DNA of 64,000 nucleotides from assembly GCA_021396245.1 (NCBI GenBank), contig WNYE01000023.1, positions 186,001 to 250,000 on the forward strand. The letters run 5' to 3'. This document shows positions 56,337 to 64,000 of this stretch, one piece after another. Below the pieces are notes generated by a model. That model made no database searches and was not told the origin of the DNA. It saw nothing but the letters and a program-made list of their open reading frames with translations. Positions within the stretch are counted from its first letter, which is position 1; each line of letters opens with the position of its first letter. The translations under genes were made by a program, and so were the position numbers. The DNA comes from Sporothrix humicola (lineage: Eukaryota; Ascomycota; Sordariomycetes; Ophiostomatales; Ophiostomataceae).

Positions 56337-57272
56337 CTTTTACCGAACAGCAAAAACCAACATCAACACTATCATCAACGGCGTCGACGACAGCGCCAAC
56401 AGACATCGACAAAGGGATGTGTTCCAGACCGATGGTACGGTACAGCAAATGAGGGGAAATGGAACCGAGTAAAGAAAGATGAAAGAGAGAAGAATAAGGA
56501 AAACGTGATTGTGAAAACTCTTTATCCCTCTCGCTGTGATCTCGACAAGTTCGATGCCGAGTTTCGAGTATCAAACCCGACAATTTGTTCCAACATGCCG
56601 TCCTAACGCGTCCTAAAATCGTTTGTCGTTTGTCGTTCTTCGTTTACCGTTCGTTTCTGCCGTCCAACACACAGACAAGCGTCGCCGTCCTCGTTTTCTG
56701 TTTTTCATTGTCCCTTTCCCGGCATTCTGGGTCGTCAGGTACAATGCATCACAGACATCTGAATTCCGCACTCAGGCCTAAGACCCAGACTCAGACTCAA
56801 ACTTGGACTCGGATTCAGGCACAGAGACAAACGGCTGTTCGCCTTTGTACGCTTCTTTTTTCCCAATCGAGAACTCGTTTAATACCTTAATGCACATTCT
56901 TTTTTTTCTTTCTTTTTTTTCTCGTGCATCGTCTTGTCCTCTTTCGCACGAGTGCGCTTCCCTTTCCGTTCATATTATTCTTCAGCTGCCATGGACACAC
57001 AAGACCGCTTAAGCCTGCCTGGTCACCGCCTATCATTATTCCCTTTTCTCTTGTGGTCAAGGCTGAGAGTTGAATATTGCTTTTTGCAGCCCATTTATTG
57101 TCCCACTGCAGCCCACTACAGCCCACTGTCTGTAGTCCTCTATCACAGCGCGGCCTCCGTCCTTTCCTTTTTCAGCCGTGCTGTCTCAGTCGGCAGGCGC
57201 CACTATTGGCCAGTTGGCGAACTGTCGGCCGAGAGAGGAAAGCGTACAAAGCTGTCATTATCTGGAGTGAGC

Positions 57273-57332
57273 TTGTCAAATGAGTGTCAAATTGTCAAAA
57301 TTGTCAAATTGTCCAATTGTCCAATTGTCAAA
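57273..57332 (+). repeat. ATTGTCAAA-type short tandem repeats
   Basis: Seven irregular copies of TTGTCAAA / TTGTCCAA with 8-10 bp spacing. Confidence 0.75.
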
Positions 57333-58093
57333 TCGCCTCCATCATGAATTATGTACCTTATTCATCTGGACGATTACACGCACTCGCCCTGGCTAATACA
57401 GATTCAGATTCATGTTGCGCCGCTTGTCGAAACGGTGCACAAACGAAGGCGAAAAAGTAAAAGGTAAATAAGTGGTGACTGGAGGCGAGAGAACGGTAGA
57501 CAACGGCAGGAGGCGATATCACACAAAGGGAATTGGTAGATGGGTTGAAGAATCTGCCAATTGTCAACTGATGAGATTCTCGATAGTGACACGATTCGAG
57601 TATGGAGCCGAGACTAATTCAGGCCAAGAAGAGGGGACTGGGGAACCACAGACAAAGAAACAGGAACGACAATGGCGAGAAGACAAAGGGTAGGTATCAC
57701 ACAGAAAAGATTTTTTTTTAAAAAAAAAAGCGACGACTAACACTAACAAAGGGCAGGCGCTTATGGATGTACCTCTCTACCTAAAATATGTGAGAGGATA
57801 CATCCTGCCAAGGGAGATCAAGACGAGCCAGGCCAAGCCTTATTCATCGTCTCTCCGCTTTTCTTTTCACACTCTTTTATCTTCTTTTCTTCCACATACA
57901 CTCACACTCGAAAACTTGAAAACGTGCCCTCCATGATGGCTGTCAGCTCTGGCAGAAGCAGCGAAACTCGACGGATAGCACGATCGTGGCTGGTGGACAG
58001 CCGCTATCCTGCAGCTAGTGCCTATATTCTGGGCTGCAGCTGGCCTGAAGCGTCTCGTCAGTACTTTCTAACGCCCATCGCCGCCTGTAGTCC

Positions 58094-58119
58094 CGGGCAG
58101 TGCGGGCAGTGCGGGCAGT
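58094..58119 (+). repeat. GCGGGCAGT tandem repeat, about 3 copies
   Basis: Nearly perfect 9-bp units in the gene-poor region. Confidence 0.85.
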
Positions 58120-58560
58120 TCTGTTGATGCACTACCCAAGCCCACGATCGCCTCTAAGCGAAGACCGATGAGAAAATCGAAGAGAGTAGAGGAGAAAAAA
58201 AACGTGATCGTTGATCTTTGCTGTGTTTGGCTATCTTATCCTGCTGAGCCTCTTCTCTCACCACTCTCTCCTGCTCTTTGTCCCTTTCTCTCCGGAGAAT
58301 TAATGAGCATGCCTCCTACAGCCTCGAGAACGCCGTCGATACAGTCCAATGCAGGCACTTTACGCCAGTCTGACAAGTATCTCTCCTTGTATATTGTATC
58401 ATGTATCTCTGTACCCGTCCAAAGGCAACTGTATTACTTCTATTTTTTGGTTTCTTTTGGCGTCATTTGGATCCTGTTCTGTCCAGCTGAGCCTCGTCAC
58501 AGTTGCCCCTCTTTCGTTCCTGATCTGTTCCTGACTTTTCTATTTTCTACTTTCTGTTTT

Positions 58561-58617
58561 CTGACTTCTGACTTAACTTCTGACTTTGCTCACGTCCAAA
58601 CTGTCTGACTTCTGACA
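58561..58617 (+). repeat. CTGACTT short repeats
   Basis: Six copies of CTGACTT or CTGACA in 57 bp, partly as direct CTGACTTCTGACTT doublets. Confidence 0.7.
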
Positions 58618-59591
58618 GTCGATGGCTGATGCAATGCAATCAGGCAATGTACCTCTGACAGGCCTTTCCGTAGCCATCCATTATCAGGTCCAGCGTTGCA
58701 GTTACAACTCTTTATCTGCAGCCTTCGCCACGTCACTCTTTATCTTCAAACGCGAGCGGTACTTTTATTTTTTTGTGTTCTTTTTCAGCCAACAAAATCA
58801 ACGGCCGTTGATATTCTGTTTTCCCGTTCCTGTTTGTTTCTGTCTGTTCCTGTCTGTTCCTGGTTTTCGTTGCTCTCAGTCGACTGTCTGTGCCTTACGC
58901 GCGGGTTTCGACGGGATAGCGACTATTTGGTAGAGTGCAGGAAAAGAGGCAAAGGGCTGTCAATATATTGCTTGCAGCTGCGTCTTGTTGCGCACGTTCC
59001 TCTTTGGCGAGCCCGGAAAGACCAAGCATGGTACAGACGACAGCAATTTAAATAAATAAATATATTGAGCACAGTAGAAACAGGAAGAGAGAGAAAAAAA
59101 AAACACAAATACTCCAATTTGGGCCCAATATGCCGATACCATCTTACGTCGTATCTCCCACCCAAATCATGTCGTACGTATACAAAGGTGTACCAGAGTT
59201 TCGTTTTACGAGGTACGACTCACTTACAAGAACGAGCCTCACACAGGTACGGAGCAATAGTGTCAGGCACAAGGCATAGGGAGTCAATTAATTGCTTGTT
59301 CTCTCACACCTCTAGACCCGGTGACCGAATCTGCCACACTTTTTTTTCTCAGCTTTCCTTCTTTTTTTGTCATTGGAGCTCCATTGCTCCATGGACCCAT
59401 TCCATTGCCGATAATCGATACAGTCATCGACCAGGGTGTACTTGTATGGAGTAGACGAGGATGACGAGAGAAGTGTAGTGCAAGATAGAAGAGGGGAACA
59501 AAAAAGAGGAGACTTTTGGTCACGGCCAACCTCTTCCTCTTTTCTTGCCAATGACATCCGAGGCGATCCGTCGTCACCGGAAGTCGTCGTT

Positions 59592-59858
59592 TTAAAGAAT
59601 CAAGATGACAAGAGCGAGAAAAAGATGTGAATCGAGGTTAGCGGAGGGAATCAGAACACAATCAGTCGAGATCACAAAAATATCATCGTCATCTTGATCA
59701 CTGTACACCCTCTTTTTGCGTAGCCTCGTCCTCCCTTCCACTCTTGTTTCTACAGTGACGAAACCAAGGGATAAAACATCAAGATTGGATGTGAATAGCT
59801 CGTACTGGACTTCACGGTCAAGAAAACCGACACGAGGCATGACATCTTCATCTTCCAT
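59592..59858 (-). other. Weak small-protein candidate, 88 codons
   Basis: ATG frame beginning MEDEDVMPRVGF with a balanced residue mix (acidic, basic and hydrophobic alternating, for example SDQDDDDIFVIS) and a hydrophobic C-terminus. Unlike neighbouring frames it is not dominated by Ser/Phe/Leu. There is no recognised family, no conserved motif and no nearby gene to support it; it may be chance. Confidence 0.15.
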
Positions 59859-61819
59859 CCAAGGGATGAAAACCCATTTCCTCGTAATTGCTGGGTCGCC
59901 ACAACGTCTCACGGTACCTGAATTGGCCCTGGTTGCCCTGAATTGCCCGTTGCTTGTCTTTCCCTTTCTGTGTTTTTCGACCTTTTTGTCTTTCTTTTTT
60001 CACCCGCGGTACGGGCGCTCAACGTCAGAGTGTCTCGCTTTTCCATTCTGAACTGGTTCTAGCGTCCAACTTTTCACTGTTTCTCGTCTTCTTGCCTCGT
60101 TTTCAATTTCCTGTTCCTATTTCCTTCTTCTCTCTTTTCACTCGTTCTTCCTCCCTTGTCTCGCATCCGCATGGCTCTTCTTCACCGCCAGATGCACTAC
60201 AGGTACCTCTCCACTCTATTTCTGTGCACAGATACTTCCCTGTACAACCACTCCACCACCTCCACATCTCGTAAAGGTTGTTAGTGGTGTGGATCCCCTT
60301 GTCTTTTTTTCCTTGTCGTTCTTGTCGTTCTTGTCCTTAAGTGCGAACAACACCAGCTGAGAAAGAGAGAAGCGAAAAGAGCGCCAAGACCGCCGACAAG
60401 TGCAAGTGAACGAGCCTTCACTCAAAGCGAGGAAACGAGAAAACGACATCTCCTGGCTGCCCATCATAAACCGAGTATTGTTGATGTGCTGCCCCACTAT
60501 GGACTTGCTATATTCTTTTTTAAACCGATCCTGCCATCGTGATCGCCTTTGCCGTCCGCGTGCACACAATTACGCAGAACACTACGCAGGCTCACCCGTT
60601 TTTCAGGCTGGTTTTTCAGGCTGGTTTTCCAGGTTGGCAGTCCATCATCGCTCATCAGGTACGAGACCCACAATCTTAGAAAGGACTGTGAACCTGTGTG
60701 AATTCTGAGGCGGCGTGAACATTCAGAATTTAGAGTGTAGACAGCGAGACAGGTAGAATTCAGGGTCGAAAGCGAAAGAGCTTGCATATCTCAGAATGCC
60801 TCGTTTTAAACTTGTCGTTTTCATTCTCGGCGTAGGCGGGCGGGGCAGAAACTCAATTGGAATGCAGGATAAAGTGGTTTTGCATTTTCTACATTCCAGA
60901 CAAGGGGAGACTTCACCACAATTGACCACAAACTGTTGCAACGTTTAGGCTGGTAGGCAGGTGAGACGTGAGCATTCCAGTCATTCTCATTCCAGTCAAT
61001 CGACCAGTCGATGTCATTCACGGTGAAGGCTCACGAAAGACGGGAAACGATGTGAGCGAGGCGAAGTGGACGGAAACGTCGTGTTCGTCATGCTCGCCAT
61101 ATCCGTCATTTTTTCTCAATTTCTCCTGTCTTCATCCCTTGATCTTTGATGATTTTGATGAGGCATTGTCGTACGCCGTCAAGAGGCGAGAGTGGATGCA
61201 GAGTGGGCTTGTGTGTATGGGATTGTGGTATGATGGCCTGTTTTTTTTACGTTGACCATTGAGGCAACAACCACGAAAACCAGAGGCAACGAAAGGCTGT
61301 CAGAGAAACAAAAGTAAAGAAAAGATACATCTTGAAAAGTACTCAAATTCGATATCTACTCTATTTCACATCGATTGGAGTGCTTCTGGGCGCTGATGGG
61401 AGTGATCGACAGGGCACAACTCATGGGAGGTACAGAAGACGCTGGTACCTATTTCTGTCTTTGTTCGTTCACTTTTTTTCTTTCTTTTATTCAATCTTTT
61501 CAATCGCTTTTTCTTTTCTCTCTTCTCAGTATCTGCGCATCTCCGGTCGGCACTAACACCGCTAAACGCTAGCAGCCCACCGCCCAGCTCCGCCCACTTA
61601 CACACACCCATTCAGCCCATTCACGCGCTAGCACACCTCCAGTCTCCACTCCCAGGCCAAGACATATCCTCTCACAAAAGTGACTTACACGCTGCCCGCA
61701 ACCAAGGCAAGTGCACCTGGAATGCGGGTGCCTTCTTAATGCGGGCGCCTTCCTCACACACCCACACCACCACTTCCTGCCTCTTTACGTCGTCCTTCTT
61801 CCTCCACTCCTTCCTGTCC

Positions 61820-62021
61820 TACATATTTTTATACAAAGGCAGCCTCATCCCCTCCTTCCCAGTCAGCTTCTCCCTCCTCTCTTTCCTCTTTCTTCTCTTC
61901 CTGTCTTCCAAGAACAACAACACCTTTCCTATCAACACTTTACTTGAGGACATATCATTCCTCAACACAAACACAACACATCACTCATACACATCAACAC
62001 CTCCTCCTCACAACCACCACA
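61820..62021 (+). promoter_or_regulatory. Core promoter and leader of the 62022 gene
   Basis: An AT-rich TATTTTTATAC element at about 61823-61833 is followed by a C/T-rich tract (about 61845-61905) and then CA-rich leader sequence running into CACCACAATG. This order is typical of strongly expressed filamentous-fungal genes. Confidence 0.5.
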
Positions 62022-62903
62022 ATGCTCGCCACGAGCCAAAAACTCCTGCACCGCGCACGGAGTCTGCGCCGTCTGCACAACCACAGCCAGTCCAGCGACG
62101 ACGAGAGCATGCCGACAATGCCTCCTTCGCCCACGCAGATCTCCTCGCCTCGCCTCTTCTCGACATCCGCCTCGGTTGGCCCCATGGCCATCCCCATGCC
62201 CATGCCTCCTACACAGCGGCCACGCACCGGCGGTATCCCAGTAGCAGCCGCCATGGACCACGACCACAGCGACCACATCCACTACCGCCAGGCCAGCACG
62301 TGCAGCCACGCCTCGCGGGCCTCGAGCTCCTGGTCCTCCAACGCCTCGACGACTTCCTCCACAACGTCTTCGCGCAACGGTCTCGAGTGGGACCCTCTGC
62401 GGCTGCACCCTGTGCCCGTGGCACCAGTGACCAGCATGCCCATGCCCGTTGTCCGCGGCGCACCACAGTACTACGACGGCTTTGATTTCGGCTTCGAGGC
62501 AGCAACTCCCCGTCCTTCCACGTCTTCGGCCACCCGCCGCCGGGCTGTCCGCCAGACCATTGCCGACATCCACCTCGCCTCTTCGACCGACGACGACGAG
62601 GGCTTCGAGGCCCAGGGCCTGTCTGCACCGCCGCCCAGCCACCACCGCCTCCGCGCTCACCAGTCCGAGGCCAACCTCCAGCAGACCATGCGTGATCTGC
62701 AGCTGCTCGGCGAGAGCGGAGTCCTGGACCGGCCCTCGACGCCGCCCATGCCTGAGCTGCCTTCGGATATCGACAGCAGCGCACCGCCCTCGCCCGTGAC
62801 GCCTCGCACGCCGACGCACGGCGCCGAGTCTGAGTCGGAGCGCTACTTCAAGCGCGGCGACTGGAAGCGCCGCGGCATCGTCTTCAGCGCTTTCGACGAT
62901 TAA
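62022..62903 (+). CDS. Ser/Pro-rich protein of unknown function
   Basis: Single exon, 293 aa, with an excellent start context (CACCACAATG) and GC-rich coding-like codon use, in contrast to its flanks. I do not recognise a family. The N-terminus is basic (LLHRARSLRRLHNH). The middle is Ser/Thr-rich and probably disordered, with a Met/Pro run (MAIPMPMPPTQRP). A more structured segment, RRRAVRQTIADIHLASSTDDDEGFE, spans residues about 180-205. Several SP/TP sites follow (PSPVTPRTPTHG), possible proline-directed phosphorylation sites. The last ~20 residues, RYFKRGDWKRRGIVFSAFDD, are the most protein-like block and could be a short conserved tail motif. No signal peptide or membrane helix. Its 15-kb upstream region is unusually long. 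Function is unknown. Confidence 0.8.
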   Translation: MLATSQKLLHRARSLRRLHNHSQSSDDESMPTMPPSPTQISSPRLFSTSASVGPMAIPMPMPPTQRPRTGGIPVAAAMDHDHSDHIHYRQASTCSHASRASSSWSSNASTTSSTTSSRNGLEWDPLRLHPVPVAPVTSMPMPVVRGAPQYYDGFDFGFEAATPRPSTSSATRRRAVRQTIADIHLASSTDDDEGFEAQGLSAPPPSHHRLRAHQSEANLQQTMRDLQLLGESGVLDRPSTPPMPELPSDIDSSAPPSPVTPRTPTHGAESESERYFKRGDWKRRGIVFSAFDD

Positions 62904-64000
62904 ATTATCCACAACTATCACCATCTCCTTACTCTCGACTCTCGACGTTCTCTCATATTTCCTATCTCTTCTTCACATCTCCCACCTCACTACGCCTCGG
63001 CACACCATTTCCTTTGTCATGATACCCCCATTTCCTTATCTTCTTCTTATTTCTTTGTAATCGATATCCGGGACCTGGTCACAACATTGACCATACTTTT
63101 TTTGTTATTGGGAACAAAGGGAAACAACTACGTTTCAAACTGGTGTTTATTTGGATTATTATTACTGCGGAGGACTTCTCAGGGAAGAAAGATCCCCATC
63201 AGGCTCCCTATTGGCAGGGAAGGCGTTTTCTTTTCGTCATCTTTGATTTTTGTTTACTTTCACTTTCACGAGTCTTCACTTGACTCTGTGTTTGGCACTT
63301 TTTTTTCAAAGGGTTATTTTTTTGGTTTTTCTTTTCTATCTAAGAACTATCTACTGTAGCTAGTCAAGGCGAAAAGGCATCTGGTTCGCAGAGAACAAAG
63401 TTGCAAAAGCCAAAAAAGATCAATACAAACTGACGCAAAGGACCCCAAAATAGGGAGTCCTGTCAATGAAACCCCAAAGCAATCCTCCTCTTGCAATGTG
63501 AAAAGAACTCTGTAGACGATGAAACAAAACGAAACAAAACAAAGTGTAGATGTGAGCGTGAGCGTGTAAAACATGATGCGTAAACAGAACGTGAACGTGG
63601 AAGCGTGAGCTGAGCGCAGATCGTATCGGTGTCTGGCTGTAAAATGAGACAAATGGAAACGGTGATAGTTAGGAGTGAATTAGGACGAAACAAAATAAGA
63701 ACGAACGAGGAGACGAAACGAATCGAATCGAAACGAAACAAAATAAACTCGTGCGAAAAAAGTTGTTGATGAAAATGACATGAGATGAAGGTCGTGATTG
63801 ACAGAGGAAATAAAATGAAAGGAGTTAAGTGTGTTGTTGCCAATCTAAGGTGTCTTGGTGATGTAAACAAATTCGATGAAATGTAGTAGGGGGAAATGGT
63901 AAAATAATAAAACAAATGCCAAAAAATATCAAATCTAACGGAATAAATGCAGAAAATTCAAGGAAAATATCGAATGGTCAAGAAAATGAAGTCAAGTGAA
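62904..64000. other. AT-rich downstream region with A-rich simple repeats
   Basis: No gene seen. It likely begins with the 3' UTR of the 62022 gene. CGAAACAAAA-type repeats occur at about 63519-63542 and 63709-63746, and AATAAA hexamers occur from about 63740 on. The minus-strand frame at 63463-63915 merely translates these repeats. Confidence 0.5.

Larger units (their letters stand above)
46907..62021. other. 15-kb gene-poor region
   Basis: Between the ATR-type gene and the 62022 gene I find no frame with a recognisable domain, plausible splice structure or coding-like composition over 150 codons. The DNA is of mixed, purine/pyrimidine-skewed composition with many G/A- or T/C-rich stretches. 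It contains three TACTCCGTA sites (50668, 51221, 51958), four TACGACGTA sites (48415, 53820, 54655, 59145) and short tandem repeats at 49852, 54271, 56307, 57273, 58094, 58561 and 60312. One small acidic frame at 59592-59858 is a weak coding candidate. Non-coding RNAs cannot be judged from sequence alone. Confidence 0.5.

Noticed and set aside
1..64000. tRNA, 5S rRNA, transposon and CRISPR content
   Set aside because: I looked for T-loop and 5S-like strings, terminal inverted repeats with transposase or reverse-transcriptase motifs, and regularly spaced repeats. Nothing convincing was seen; a covariance-model search (tRNAscan-SE, Infernal) would be decisive.

Overview
The window reads as nuclear DNA of a filamentous ascomycete (Pezizomycotina, most likely a Sordariomycete). 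The clearest sign is a Woronin-body Hex1 gene, since that organelle is confined to this group. Short introns (56-112 nt, a few longer) with GT..AG ends and CTAAC/CTGAC-type branch sites agree, as do GC-rich coding exons in AT-richer non-coding DNA. I cannot name the species; an ophiostomatalean-like fungus is only a guess. There is no rRNA, recognisable tRNA, CRISPR array, plasmid or phage module, or intact transposon.

I support ten protein genes. From left to right: (1) 1099-3400 (+), a secreted Ser/Thr/Pro-rich wall-type protein; (2) 3731-4351 (-), the large subunit of molybdopterin synthase (MoaE/CnxH); (3) 4883-6373 (-), a mitochondrial-type HAD phosphatase of the CECR5/YKR070W family; (4) 8186-10981 (-), a Gln/Pro-rich coiled-coil protein whose first exon is not resolved; (5) 16161-17795 (-), Hex1 with a long alternative N-terminus and an unusual C-terminal tripeptide; (6) 21613-25753 (-), a 1300-residue fungal transcription-factor-like protein in four exons with no visible zinc cluster; (7) 34595-38056 (-), choline/ethanolamine kinase in three exons; (8) 39276-39720 (-), the cytochrome oxidase assembly factor Cox16 in two exons; (9) 40160-46906 (+), the ATR/Mec1 (UvsB) checkpoint kinase in seven exons, divergent from cox16; (10) 62022-62903 (+), a 293-residue Ser/Pro-rich protein of unknown function.

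The genes are mostly housekeeping and do not form a pathway cluster. The layout is notable: only about 43% of the window is genic, and four long stretches (10982-16160, 17796-21612, 25754-34594, 46907-62021) lack supportable genes. These stretches share two over-represented 9-bp motifs of the form TAC-N3-GTA (TACTCCGTA and TACGACGTA, seven copies each), scattered 9-10 bp minisatellites and long homopolymer runs. The longest gene-free stretches lie upstream of the transcription-factor-like gene and of the unknown 62 kb gene, as would be expected of genes with large control regions; that is an inference.

I did not find a clearly new multi-gene system. The best leads are the ASL ending of Hex1 in place of the usual SRL peroxisomal signal, the paired 9-mers, the transcription-factor-like protein without a DNA-binding domain, a 10-bp periodic array at 54271-54370, and a stop-free intron of 84 nt (a multiple of 3).
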